Assembly (NCBI GenBank): GCA_963786295.1
Contig: CAWAYV010000034.1
Coordinates: 62,001 to 126,000 of the forward strand
Length of the DNA stretch: 64,000 nt
Direction of reading: 5' to 3'
Source: JACCZX01 sp963786295
GTDB taxonomy: Bacteria > Pseudomonadota > Gammaproteobacteria > Burkholderiales > Burkholderiaceae_F
The notes under the pieces are model-generated. The model made no database searches, was not told the DNA's origin, and saw only the letters and a program-made list of their open reading frames with translations. The position numbers and the translations under genes were made by a program. Below, piece by piece: positions 8,724 through 17,821 of this stretch. The number at the start of each line of letters is the position of its first letter. The first letter of the stretch is position 1.

Positions 8724-8842
8724 TCGCAAAAGTATACTTATCGGCCAGGTGCGCGCGTCGTCGAAGAAATGATGGCTCGCATCAACGCTTCGACTTCAGG
8801 CCTATCCAATGACAGCGCCGCGCTGATTCGCGCGGCGAGCCG

Positions 8843-11800
8843 ATGCAGCCAGCTGATGAAGAGATGCGCGAGCACAACGCGCAGGCGCCGCACAAGCCCG
8901 CCCGTCGTCGTGCACCGCTGCCGGTTATTACGTTTCCCGAAGATTTACCCGTTTCCGGTGCACGCGAGGAGATCGCGCGCGCGATCGAATCACACCAGGT
9001 GGTGATCGTCAGCGGCGAGACCGGCTCCGGCAAGACGACACAGTTGCCGAAAATCTGTCTCGCGCTCGGCCGCGGCAATGATGGATTGATCGGTCACACG
9101 CAACCGCGGCGCATCGCCGCCTCCAGCATCGCGCGGCGTATTGCGCACGAGCTCAGTAGCGCACCGGGTGAAATCGTCGGCTACAAGGTGCGGTTCACCG
9201 ATCACACTCGGCCGGGCGCTTCGATCAAGTTGATGACGGACGGAATTCTGCTCGCAGAGACACAGAGCGACCCATTACTGCGCGCCTATGACACGTTGAT
9301 CATCGACGAGGCACACGAGCGTTCGTTGAACATCGATTTTCTGCTTGGCTACCTCAAGCAACTACTACCACGCCGCCGTGATCTGAAAGTCATCATCACG
9401 TCGGCGACCATTGATGCCGGCCGCTTTGCGCAACACTTTTCGATTGATGGCGGCGCGGCGCCGATCATCGAAGTCTCGGGACGGCTGTATCCGGTCGAGT
9501 TGCGCTATCGGCCGCTGATCGACGCTGAACGCGCAGACGATGTCGATGACCGCACGTTGATGGAGGCGCTCGTCGACGCGGTCGACGAGCTGGCTGGCGC
9601 GGGGCAGGGCGACATCCTGGTGTTTTTGCCAGGCGAGCGCGAGATCCGCGAAGCTGCCGAGGCGCTGCGCAAACATCATCCGGCGCACGCTGAGATTCTG
9701 CCGCTGTATGCGCGGCTTTCGGCCGAGGAACAAGAGCGCGTGTTCAAGCCGTCATCGCGCGCGCGGCGCGTCGTGCTCGCGACCAACGTTGCTGAAACCT
9801 CGCTGACAGTGCCGGGCATTCGCTACGTCGTCGACACCGGGCTCGCGCGCGTAAAGCGGTACTCGTACCGCAACAAGGTCGAGCAATTACAGATCGAGCC
9901 GATCTCGCAAGCGGCGGCCGATCAACGCGCCGGCCGTTGCGGCCGCGTCGCTGACGGCGTTTGCATTCGGCTTTACAGCGAAGACGATTATGCGAAGCGC
10001 GCGCGCTTTACCGATCCGGAAGTGCAGCGCTCTTCCCTGGCAGGCGTCATTTTGCGCATGAAATCGCTCGGGTTGGGCGATGTTGCGGAGTTTCCTTTTG
10101 TCGAGCCGCCGCCGCGACGCGCGATCGCCGACGGCTACCTTCTACTATCCGAGCTGAATGCGGTTGACGCTCGCAATGACCTCACGCCGATCGGCCGCGA
10201 GCTTGCCAAGCTTCCGCTCGATCCCAGGGTCGGACGCATGCTGCTTGCTGCGCGCGAGCAGCAATGCCTGCGCGAGGTGCTTGTGATCGCCGCCGCCTTG
10301 TCGGTCCAAGACCCGCGCGAGCGCCCATTGGAAGCGCAGGATGCCGCCGATAACGCCCACCGCCGATTCGTCGATGAGAAGAGCGACTTCTTGTCGTTGG
10401 TCAAGTTGTGGGCGTTCGTGCAGGACAAACTCGATCACAAGAAATCGAATCGCAAACTGACCGAAGAGTTGAAGGGTCATTTTTTAAGCCCGCGCCGCGT
10501 TCGCGAGTGGATCGATGTGCATACGCAACTGACGACAATCGCAGCCGAACACGCTTGGCGTGTCAATTCATCGGCGGCAACCTTCGAGCAGATTCACGTT
10601 GCGCTGCTGGCGGGACTGTTGGGCAATGTCGGCGTTCGCGTTGTCGATGCCGAGCGCGGCGAGCCACCGTACGCGGGAGCGCGCGGCATCAAGTTTTTTA
10701 TCTGGCCCGGCTCAGCGCTGCTAAAAAAGGCAGGACGATGGATCGTCGCCGCGGAGCTGGTTGAGACATCGCGCCTCTATGCGCGATCGATCGCGACCGT
10801 AGAACCGGTTTGGCTCGAACGCGTGGGCGCCCATCTGCTGAAGAAGAGCCATACCGATCCGCATTGGGAGAAGAAACGCGCAGAAGTAGTCGCATTCGAG
10901 CGCGCAACGCTCTATGGACTCGTCGTCTATTCGCAGCGCCGGGTCGCATTCGGTCCAATCGATGCGGCTGCGGCGCGCGACATATTTATTCGTACAGCGC
11001 TCGTCGACGGTGAGTTCGAAACCCGCGCGCCATTTTTGTCTCACAACCTGCGGCTGATTCGCCAAATTCGCGAGCTCGAACACAAGACACGGCGGCTCGA
11101 TGTTCTGGTTGATGATGAACTTATCTTCGCGTTTTATGAGCGGCTGATTCCGCCTGGCGTCAGTACTGGCGTGGACTTCGAACGTTGGCGCATGGACGCT
11201 GAGCGCAACGACCCGAAAGTGTTGTTCTTATCGCGCGACGAGGTGATGCGGCATGAAGCAGCCGGCATCACCACCGATCTTTTTCCGAAGCAGATGGTGT
11301 TGCGCGCCAAGGGTGGCGAGTTGCGATTGCCGTTGGACTATCACTTCGAGCCTGGCAGCGCACGCGACGGCGTCACGATGACGGTGCCGCTGATCGCGCT
11401 GAATCAGATTGACGCCGAGCAATGCGAATGGCTGGTGCCCGGCATGCTGAAGGAAAAGGTGCGCCTGCTGCTTAAGTCGCTTCCGCAGAAGTTGCGTCGC
11501 CACCTGGTACCGCTGCCCGACTATGCAGCCGCGTTTGTCGAACGTGCCGAAGGGCACATCTCGCAACCATTGATCGGCGCGTTGATATCGGATATCCGAA
11601 GTGAGCGCGGCATCGTATGCCAGCCCGTCGATTTCAAACGCGAATCCTTGCCGCCACACTTGCAGATGAATTTCAGGGTGATCGATGAGCAAGATAGGCA
11701 GCTCGCGATGGGCCGCAGCCTTGCGCAGTTGAGGTCAGAGCTGGGCGGTGCAGCGCGCACGACCTTTCAGCGAGCCGTTGGCCTGGACGATACGGTTGCC

Positions 11801-12679
11801 GAAGGAACGCACGATCGCATTACCGACTGGGATTTCGGCGAACTGCCGGAGGTGCTCGAGCTTCGGCGCGACGGGCAGAAGTTGGTTGGCTATCCAGCAC
11901 TGGTCGATCACGTGACACATTGCTCGATCGAGGTGTTCGATACGCCGGCGCGAGCCGGCATGCAACACCGGCCCGGCTTGAGACGACTGTTCCGGTTGCA
12001 ACTGAAGGATCAGGTCAAGTTTCTGGAAAAGAGTCTGTCGAGTCTTCAGATGACGCAGGTACGTGCATCAACCATCGGGTGGCTTTCGGCAGCGTTGCCC
12101 AGCTATGAGGAGCTTCGCGAGCAGATCGTGACCGCTGCGCTCGAGCGTACATGCCTGGTACTCCCGCTGCCGACCGATCGAGCAAGTTTCCTCGAGCGCA
12201 AGGAGCAGGCGCGCACCAAGCTCAATTTGATCGCGCAGGAAATTGCGCGGCTTGTGACGACCATTGTCGAGCAAGCCGCGACAATCCCACGCAAGCTGCA
12301 TACCCTTGGCGCATTTCCGCGTTTGGTCGCGGACATTGAACAGCAACTATCTCAACTTTTTGCACCGTCATTTATCGTGACGACCCCACCGCTGCAACTT
12401 GCGCAGTTCCCACGTTATCTAAAGGCGATTGAGCTACGGATGGATAAAGCGAAAAGCGATCCGGCGCGCGATACAGCGCGAATGAACGAGGTAGTGGCGC
12501 TTTTTACGCCGTGGCAGCGCGCGATCAGCGCGCGCAAAGGGATCAGCGATCCACAACTCGATGAGTTTCGCTGGTTGCTCGAGGAGCTACGAGTTTCGCT
12601 GTTCGCTCAGGAGCTGAAGACGCCGATGCCGGTAAGCGTCAAGCGGCTGCAGAAGGTCTGGGAAAGTGCGAGCCGATGA
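8843..12679 (+). CDS. hrpA: ATP-dependent RNA helicase HrpA (DEAH box)
   Basis: A 1278-residue DEAH helicase, intact over its whole length. The Walker A motif GETGSGKTT is at 58-66, DEAH follows at about residue 155, then SATIDAGRF (motif III), TNVAETSLTVPGI (motif V) and QRAGRCGR (motif VI). Helicase-associated and OB-fold regions follow, and the long HrpA-specific C-terminal DUF3418 region ends the protein. Known role in E. coli: mRNA processing and rescue of stalled ribosomes. It is the largest gene of the window and, unlike many neighbours, shows no frame break. It is divergent from argA. Confidence 0.95.
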   Translation: MQPADEEMREHNAQAPHKPARRRAPLPVITFPEDLPVSGAREEIARAIESHQVVIVSGETGSGKTTQLPKICLALGRGNDGLIGHTQPRRIAASSIARRIAHELSSAPGEIVGYKVRFTDHTRPGASIKLMTDGILLAETQSDPLLRAYDTLIIDEAHERSLNIDFLLGYLKQLLPRRRDLKVIITSATIDAGRFAQHFSIDGGAAPIIEVSGRLYPVELRYRPLIDAERADDVDDRTLMEALVDAVDELAGAGQGDILVFLPGEREIREAAEALRKHHPAHAEILPLYARLSAEEQERVFKPSSRARRVVLATNVAETSLTVPGIRYVVDTGLARVKRYSYRNKVEQLQIEPISQAAADQRAGRCGRVADGVCIRLYSEDDYAKRARFTDPEVQRSSLAGVILRMKSLGLGDVAEFPFVEPPPRRAIADGYLLLSELNAVDARNDLTPIGRELAKLPLDPRVGRMLLAAREQQCLREVLVIAAALSVQDPRERPLEAQDAADNAHRRFVDEKSDFLSLVKLWAFVQDKLDHKKSNRKLTEELKGHFLSPRRVREWIDVHTQLTTIAAEHAWRVNSSAATFEQIHVALLAGLLGNVGVRVVDAERGEPPYAGARGIKFFIWPGSALLKKAGRWIVAAELVETSRLYARSIATVEPVWLERVGAHLLKKSHTDPHWEKKRAEVVAFERATLYGLVVYSQRRVAFGPIDAAAARDIFIRTALVDGEFETRAPFLSHNLRLIRQIRELEHKTRRLDVLVDDELIFAFYERLIPPGVSTGVDFERWRMDAERNDPKVLFLSRDEVMRHEAAGITTDLFPKQMVLRAKGGELRLPLDYHFEPGSARDGVTMTVPLIALNQIDAEQCEWLVPGMLKEKVRLLLKSLPQKLRRHLVPLPDYAAAFVERAEGHISQPLIGALISDIRSERGIVCQPVDFKRESLPPHLQMNFRVIDEQDRQLAMGRSLAQLRSELGGAARTTFQRAVGLDDTVAEGTHDRITDWDFGELPEVLELRRDGQKLVGYPALVDHVTHCSIEVFDTPARAGMQHRPGLRRLFRLQLKDQVKFLEKSLSSLQMTQVRASTIGWLSAALPSYEELREQIVTAALERTCLVLPLPTDRASFLERKEQARTKLNLIAQEIARLVTTIVEQAATIPRKLHTLGAFPRLVADIEQQLSQLFAPSFIVTTPPLQLAQFPRYLKAIELRMDKAKSDPARDTARMNEVVALFTPWQRAISARKGISDPQLDEFRWLLEELRVSLFAQELKTPMPVSVKRLQKVWESASR

Positions 12680-12730
12680 GAGCTCGCACCCCAGGTCGTG
12701 TCCGTCGCGGCGTACCGCGACGGTCGGGAA

Positions 12731-13336
12731 CTATGTCGAGGACTTCGAATCGCTGCGATTCGGCCCGCGACGAGGTCCGCGCTGGTCTTCCGGACCTTTT
12801 TCGATATCGAAGCTGAATTCGCGAACCAGCTGACCGTCGATGTACACGCGCATCTTGTGGGCGCCAATCGGATCGCCCGGCGCGTAGCGCCATTCGTTCG
12901 CGATAAAGCCCAGCCGGGTCGGGATGATGCGCTCCGTGACCGCAGTCTTGCGATCGGGCGAGATACTGAAAATCCCCATCGCTTCACCCGGACCCCAAGT
13001 CGGAGGTGCCTCGGGCAACTCAAATTCCTCGCGCCACACGACCGTAGGTTTACTCGTCTTGAAAAGAATGTACCAACCGTAAGGCGCGGCGGGTATCGCA
13101 GGAAACTTGTCCGTCTCGTACAGCAGCCGTCTGCCGCTTGGATCGGCGCCGAACACGCCGAACTGTGCGGTGACAACCTGAATTTCTGCCGCCGTCAACG
13201 GCGCCTTTGCAGTAGCCGTCTTCAAGTCGCCTGCGGCCGAGGTGGTGGCGGTGCTGCTCGCCGGGTCCAGAGACGCACAGCCGACAGCCATTAGCGCCGC
13301 AGCCAGAATGGTGATCGACTTAGTGACGGATGCCAT
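12731..13336 (-). CDS. Putative lipoprotein of unknown function
   Basis: About 201 residues. The N-terminus is a lipoprotein signal: a hydrophobic stretch (ITILAAALMAVG) directly before a Cys in AVGCAS. The mature part starts with a Thr/Ala/Ser-rich linker and then a folded region with several Trp and Pro residues (WYILFKTSKP, PPTWGPGEAMGIFSI, FIANEWRYAPGDPIGAHKMRVY), suggesting a beta-rich domain. The C-terminus is basic and polar. I do not recognise the family. ATG 13336 is preferred to an in-frame ATG two codons upstream. It is convergent with hrpA and divergent from the following gene. Confidence 0.75.
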   Translation of the reverse strand: MASVTKSITILAAALMAVGCASLDPASSTATTSAAGDLKTATAKAPLTAAEIQVVTAQFGVFGADPSGRRLLYETDKFPAIPAAPYGWYILFKTSKPTVVWREEFELPEAPPTWGPGEAMGIFSISPDRKTAVTERIIPTRLGFIANEWRYAPGDPIGAHKMRVYIDGQLVREFSFDIEKGPEDQRGPRRGPNRSDSKSST

Positions 13337-13543
13337 TTGCAACCTCCGAGATGGACGGCCAGTTATAAGTAGGCGATTGGATTAAATCACAGATAGGACT
13401 ACCACATCGTTCGGAAAGCTGCATTAGCACACGCTGTCCTTCACGTTTTGGACCATCAAGTTGCGTAAGCGTTGCGGGCGTTGTCTTTTTGCCATCATTT
13501 CGTCGTCTAGAATTCAATGAAAAGGGGTGGGAAAAACAAACTA

Positions 13544-14359
13544 ATGGCAACGCATGAGCCGGTGCGATTCGGACTCGTAATCGTGGGTGACGAGATCCTG
13601 TCCGGCAAGCGCGAAGACAAGCACCTGAACAAAGTGATCGAGCTGCTGCGCGTGCGCGGCCTGCAACTCGCATGGTCTCATTACATCGGTGACGATCGAG
13701 ACGCATTGATTGAACTGTACCGCCGCACATTCGCCGGCAGCGACACAATTATCAGCTGCGGCGGAATCGGTGCAACACCCGACGATCACACCCGACAGGC
13801 TGCCGCTGCTGCGCTTGAAGTAGCGATTGAGCTTCATCCCGACGCTGCTGTCCTGATAGCCGAGCGCTGCGCCGAGATGGCGCGCAAGGGACACGGCAGC
13901 GCGGACATGAGCACGCCGGAGAACAAGCAGCGGCTAAAAATGGGCGAGTTTCCGTCGGGCGCGGCGATCATTCCAAATCCGTTTAACCGCATTCCAGGTT
14001 TCTCGATCCGAAATCATTGGTTCTTGCCCGGGTTTCCGGTGATGGCTTGGCCGATGATCGAGTGGGTGCTCGATACTCACTACGCGCAACACTTTAATAG
14101 TCATCGGAGTGTGGAGCGCTCATTGATCGTTTTTGAAGTTGCCGAGTCGTTGCTGACTCCCCTGATGGAAGAGGTCGAGCACCGATTCCCGGGTGTGCAT
14201 TCGTTCAGCCTGCCGTCGGTTGGCGATGGAGCCGACGGCAAACCGGCGCGGCGGCATGTCGAGTTGGGAGTGCGTGGCGCTGAGGCGTCAATCATCGAGC
14301 GCGCATTTGGAGAGCTGCGCTCGAGCGTATTGGCTCTGGGCGCCGAGGTCAGCCCGTAA
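13544..14359 (+). CDS. Molybdopterin-binding domain protein (CinA N-terminal/MoaB-Mog type)
   Basis: About 271 residues. The N-terminal half has the MoCF-binding fold signatures: FGLVIVGDEILSGKREDKH, DTIISCGGIGATPDDHTRQA and GFPVMAWPMIEW. It lacks the C-terminal deamidase domain of full CinA, so it matches the stand-alone competence/damage-inducible protein A-like group; substrate not established. ATG 13544 is preferred over 13517 because a GGGGTGGG stretch lies at ribosome-binding distance. The stop overlaps the start of the sensor kinase (TAATG), so the two are likely cotranscribed. Confidence 0.85.
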   Translation: MATHEPVRFGLVIVGDEILSGKREDKHLNKVIELLRVRGLQLAWSHYIGDDRDALIELYRRTFAGSDTIISCGGIGATPDDHTRQAAAAALEVAIELHPDAAVLIAERCAEMARKGHGSADMSTPENKQRLKMGEFPSGAAIIPNPFNRIPGFSIRNHWFLPGFPVMAWPMIEWVLDTHYAQHFNSHRSVERSLIVFEVAESLLTPLMEEVEHRFPGVHSFSLPSVGDGADGKPARRHVELGVRGAEASIIERAFGELRSSVLALGAEVSP

Positions 14360-16593
14360 TGCGCTTGATCAAGGGGTTGGCCGGCCCGCTCGGTGTGTTG
14401 GTGCAAGGCCGTTGGCGATTTGGCTTGCGTCAGGCGCTGATCGTCTGTGTCGCGACAATCGTTGCAATGGGCGTGCGGAATCTGCTAACGCCGTGGCTCG
14501 GAACCGAATTGCCGCTGGTCACCGCGTTTCCCGCGGTTGCGATCGTGGCCTTTTTTTCGGGTATTACGACCGGCGCAGTGACAGGCGTGGCGTGCGCGCT
14601 ATGGATGTTCACGCCATGGGTGCCGCCGAATCCGTCTGCAGATTTTGGCTGGCAGGAGATTGCGATATTCGTTCCTGCCGCGTTCCTGGTCGCGTTTTTT
14701 AGCGGGCAGGGCCGCGACGAAGCGGCCGCGGCGACGGCAGCCGCTGATTCTGCATCCACCCGGCTCACCGTGCGCGCGCTCCGGCTGTCCATGTTCATGG
14801 CGGTTGCGTTGCCGACGATGCTATTCATCGTGGCGGCCTGGATTTTCTACGTGCAGGCGTTCGACGAAGCGCGGTTGCGCGTCGATCGCGAAGCGCGCAT
14901 CGCACAGGAACAAGCTTCGAAGATCATGGAAAACAACGAGTCGATGATGCGCGCGGTGCTCGACTTCGTGGCGCGGATGGCGCCCGAAGAAGTATTCGCG
15001 CATGACCGCGAGTTGCACGCCAAACTCGTGGCGCTGGGTTCGGGCCTGGAACAGTTGCAGTCAATATGGCTTCTGGATTCTGCCGGGAAAGGCCTCGCGT
15101 CGAACCGCTTTTTTCCTGTACCGAGAATCGACGCGTCGGATCGCGAGTATTTTCGTTGGCATCAGGCAAACCGCACCGGCGTTTACATCAGTGAGCCACT
15201 GATTTCTCGTACTACCGGCGAAGCATTTTTCGACGTGTCCCGTCGGTGGGATCACGAGGGCAAGTTCGCGGGTGTCGTCACCGTTTCTCTGTATCCCACG
15301 TACTTCACTGAGTTCTACCGCGGCATGGCCCTCGATAGCCCGGGGCTGATGGTGATGATGGCGCGCAGCGATGGCGCGGTGATTGCCCGCTGGCCCATCG
15401 TCGAGCCGAATGAGTCACGATTGGAGAGCAACAGCGCGCTATCGAAGGCGATGGCAGCCGGTGACATGCAGGGACGTATCGAGGGTGTGTCCTCGGTCGA
15501 CGGTGAGGATCGCTTGAACGCGTTTCGCCGCTTGGAGCGGTATCCGATCTATGTTCTGGCCGGAATCGACCGCGACGCGATCATCGCTGGATGGCAACGC
15601 CAGTTGGCGGTTCTGGCAGCGTTTACGTTCCCGATTTCGATGGCGCTCGTGTATGTCGCGTGGGTCGCGTTGCGACGTACACGGCGGGAGTTAGCCGCTC
15701 AGCAGAGTCTGCAACACGAGATTGAACAGAGGGCGCGCATCGAAAGTGCGATGCATCATGTGCAGAGGCTCGAAGCGCTGGGACGATTGACCGGCGGCGT
15801 TGCGCACGACTTTAACAATTTGCTGACGATCGTCAGCAACAATCTGCATTTGATGCGGCGTCTCGACCCCGCATTGACCGACAACAAACAGCTGGCTGCG
15901 ATGGGGCGGGCGGTGGCTTCGGGCGAGCGGTTAACGCGCCAATTGTTGGCGTTTGCGCGCCGCCAGCCACTGCAGCCCGAAGTCATCTCGATTCAAGAGC
16001 GGCTGCCGGCATTGCTCGCGCTGATCGCGCCAACGTTGGGTCCGCACATCGAGTCGTCGGTCGATGTGGACCCGAAGACTAGGCCAGTACTTACCGATCC
16101 GGCGGAGCTTGAACTGGCGGTGATCAACCTCGCGGTCAATGCCAAGGACGCGATGCCCGAGGGCGGGCAATTGACGTTGAGCGCGCGTAATGCGACGCCG
16201 GCGGAGATCGATATCGCCGGCGAGTTCGTCGTGCTAACAGTGGCGGATACGGGGACCGGTATCGATGCGGAACTGACCGAGCGCATCTTCGAGCCGTTTT
16301 TCACGACGAAGCCGGCAGAGCAGGGTACGGGACTTGGATTGAGCCAGGTTTACGGTTTGTGCGCCCAAGCGGGAGGAACAGCGCGCGTCGAGTCAAAGCC
16401 TGGGCAAGGCACGCGCGTGAGTCTGTATTTGCCCGCGACCGATCCGATGCCTTCCACGCCCGATGCGCAAATCCAACCCGACGATCAGAAAGCTCGACTG
16501 CACGGTTTTGCTGGTGGAGGACAACGAGGAAGTTGCGGTGGCCACGCAGCCGCTGTTGCAAACGGTGGGTTGCACCGTGCAGTGGGCCCATAG
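14359..16593 (+). CDS. Membrane sensor histidine kinase (probable hybrid kinase, frame broken before the receiver)
   Basis: An inner-membrane sensor kinase. Several N-terminal membrane segments resembling a MASE/DUF4118-type input region (about residues 20-120) are followed by a further membrane segment near 145-165, a periplasmic Cache-type domain (about 170-410), another membrane segment, then HisKA with the H-box around LTGGVAHDFNNLL, and HATPase with NLAVNAKDAMPEG, VADTGTGI and GTGLGLSQVYG. After the kinase domain the frame runs into about 40 residues of nonsense (LHGFAGGGQRGSCGG...), while a receiver domain continues in the next frame. I infer that one extra base near 16485-16495 splits what was a single hybrid kinase. 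The signal sensed is unknown. Confidence 0.85.
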   Translation: MRLIKGLAGPLGVLVQGRWRFGLRQALIVCVATIVAMGVRNLLTPWLGTELPLVTAFPAVAIVAFFSGITTGAVTGVACALWMFTPWVPPNPSADFGWQEIAIFVPAAFLVAFFSGQGRDEAAAATAAADSASTRLTVRALRLSMFMAVALPTMLFIVAAWIFYVQAFDEARLRVDREARIAQEQASKIMENNESMMRAVLDFVARMAPEEVFAHDRELHAKLVALGSGLEQLQSIWLLDSAGKGLASNRFFPVPRIDASDREYFRWHQANRTGVYISEPLISRTTGEAFFDVSRRWDHEGKFAGVVTVSLYPTYFTEFYRGMALDSPGLMVMMARSDGAVIARWPIVEPNESRLESNSALSKAMAAGDMQGRIEGVSSVDGEDRLNAFRRLERYPIYVLAGIDRDAIIAGWQRQLAVLAAFTFPISMALVYVAWVALRRTRRELAAQQSLQHEIEQRARIESAMHHVQRLEALGRLTGGVAHDFNNLLTIVSNNLHLMRRLDPALTDNKQLAAMGRAVASGERLTRQLLAFARRQPLQPEVISIQERLPALLALIAPTLGPHIESSVDVDPKTRPVLTDPAELELAVINLAVNAKDAMPEGGQLTLSARNATPAEIDIAGEFVVLTVADTGTGIDAELTERIFEPFFTTKPAEQGTGLGLSQVYGLCAQAGGTARVESKPGQGTRVSLYLPATDPMPSTPDAQIQPDDQKARLHGFAGGGQRGSCGGHAAAVANGGLHRAVGP

Positions 16594-16888
16594 CGGTGCT
16601 ACGGCCCAAGTCATCATCGATGCGGAGCCCGGCAAGTTCGACATCGTTCTGAGCGATATGGCGATGCCCGGCGAGCTTGACGGACTGGGACTGGCTGAAT
16701 ACCTGCGCAAGCGCTACCCGGAGATTCAGGTGGTGCTAATGACCGGCTATACCAGTCAACTGCAGGAGGCAGTGACGCGGCGATTTACCGTGCTGGCGAA
16801 GCCGTGCTCTCCCGACGTGCTGATGAACGCGATGCGTGACGCGATTCGCAAGCGCAAGGCATCAAGAGCGGCTGCGCTTGCACAATAA
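16463..16888 (+). CDS. Response-regulator receiver domain (probable C-terminal part of the upstream hybrid kinase)
   Basis: A single receiver domain of about 120 residues: VLLVEDNEEVA (acidic pocket), VLSDMAMPGELDG with the phosphoacceptor Asp, VLMTGYTS and LAKPCSPDVL with the conserved Lys. There is no output domain. The ATG at 16463 lies inside the kinase reading frame and has no evident ribosome-binding site, and the residues before the domain (RKSNPTIRK) are the shifted reading of the kinase linker. The simplest view is a hybrid kinase joined by a +1 correction. The alternative is a small stand-alone CheY-like protein translated from within the kinase gene. Confidence 0.75.
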   Translation: MRKSNPTIRKLDCTVLLVEDNEEVAVATQPLLQTVGCTVQWAHSGATAQVIIDAEPGKFDIVLSDMAMPGELDGLGLAEYLRKRYPEIQVVLMTGYTSQLQEAVTRRFTVLAKPCSPDVLMNAMRDAIRKRKASRAAALAQ

Positions 16889-16895
16889 GCCGCAT

Positions 16896-16924
16896 AAAAA
16901 AAGCCCGATCTGGTTAGATCGGGC
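16896..16924 (-). terminator. Rho-independent terminator for the phasin gene
   Basis: On the minus strand a perfect 9-base stem (16916-16924 with 16903-16911, loop of 4) is followed by seven T (the A-run 16896-16902 on the plus strand). There is no T-run on the plus-strand side, so it serves the minus-strand phasin gene whose stop is at 17105, leaving a 3' untranslated region of about 180 bases. Confidence 0.85.
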
Positions 16925-16931
16925 TCGGAAA

Positions 16932-16986
16932 GCACCACCCAAGGAGGAGACAGAAGGAGCCTGGGTTTTAGGCCAGGCAGTGGTGC
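16932..16986. other. Nested inverted repeats in the phasin 3' untranslated region
   Basis: An outer 7-base pair (16932-16938 with 16980-16986, GCACCAC/GTGGTGC) encloses an inner 6-base hairpin (16959-16964 with 16973-16978). It lies between the phasin stop and its terminator on the minus strand. It may be a stabilising 3' structure or part of a small RNA released from the 3' end; nothing in the sequence decides this. Confidence 0.35.
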
Positions 16987-17104
16987 CAAGGAGACAACCG
17001 TTACAGCGTCTTTGTACCCGCCTTCGTCTGCTCATCAAGCGCGGAGTTAATCAGGTTTTGCTTGTCACCTTTGCGCTTCAAGTATTCCTGCGTATGGCTT
17101 GCGA

Positions 17105-17677
17105 TTAGGCGGCTTTGCGCTTGGCGGACGCCTTAACTGTTTCGTTGGCAGCCGATGCATTCCTCAGTGCGGCCGACGTAGCGGCAGACACATTCGACTC
17201 TGCCATTGCAACGGCTTGGCGGCCTGCACGGGCAAACGTGTCATACGCGGTGTTGGCGGCGGCGACGGCGCTCTTAAGCATCGACACGCCAGTCTCCGAT
17301 CCTGCCGGCGAGTTTTTCGCCGCAAAGTCGATCAGTTGCGCGACTTTCTTGTTGTTCTCGGCGATCTGCGCGTCGACAATGCGCGACACTTCGGTGCTGG
17401 CACCATTCGCAATGCTGTACGCCTTGCGCGAATAGCTGACGGCCTTTTCCAGCGTCGGCTGTGTGATGCCGCCCGACAGCGCGAATAATTCTTGCACGTC
17501 TCTGACCGACAACAGGGCTTGCGTGCGCTCGACCGATTCTTCCAGCGTGGCTTTGGCGGCGGCAAGATTGAGTTCCATAAAACGCTCTGCAGCGTCAAAC
17601 CAGGTTTGGCTCAGCGCGATAGCAGCGTCCATCTGACCTTTTTGAATTTCCGTAAATTGAGCGGGGGTTGCGAACAT
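17105..17677 (-). CDS. Phasin family protein (polyhydroxyalkanoate granule-associated)
   Basis: A 190-residue, Ala-rich, mostly helical protein that coats storage-polyester granules. The start MFATPAQFTEIQKGQMDAA and the following amphipathic helices, including FMELNLAAAKATLEESVE, are typical of the betaproteobacterial phasin (TIGR01841-type) family. The C-terminus is Lys/Ala rich. ATG 17677 is chosen because AGGAG lies about 8 bases upstream; the open frame reaches 17752 without support. It is a single-gene unit with its own terminator. It implies that the organism stores polyhydroxybutyrate, although no synthase gene lies in this window. Confidence 0.93.
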   Translation of the reverse strand: MFATPAQFTEIQKGQMDAAIALSQTWFDAAERFMELNLAAAKATLEESVERTQALLSVRDVQELFALSGGITQPTLEKAVSYSRKAYSIANGASTEVSRIVDAQIAENNKKVAQLIDFAAKNSPAGSETGVSMLKSAVAAANTAYDTFARAGRQAVAMAESNVSAATSAALRNASAANETVKASAKRKAA

Positions 17678-17821
17678 TGAGATACTCCTCAGTAGTGGAA
17701 AAATCGTCCTCTTAGAAAGGGCTCGGTTGCGCGCTATTGGTGCGCTGCACAAACCGAATTTTAGGGGCTATTAGGGCTAAGTCAAGCGGTTTTGGTGCAT
17801 CGCACTAAAATCGCCGTGGCG

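Noticed and set aside
16981..17104. A tiny reading frame on the minus strand after the phasin stop (ends near 16999)
   Set aside because: No start codon with a ribosome-binding site, under 35 residues, Lys-rich; treated as untranslated region.
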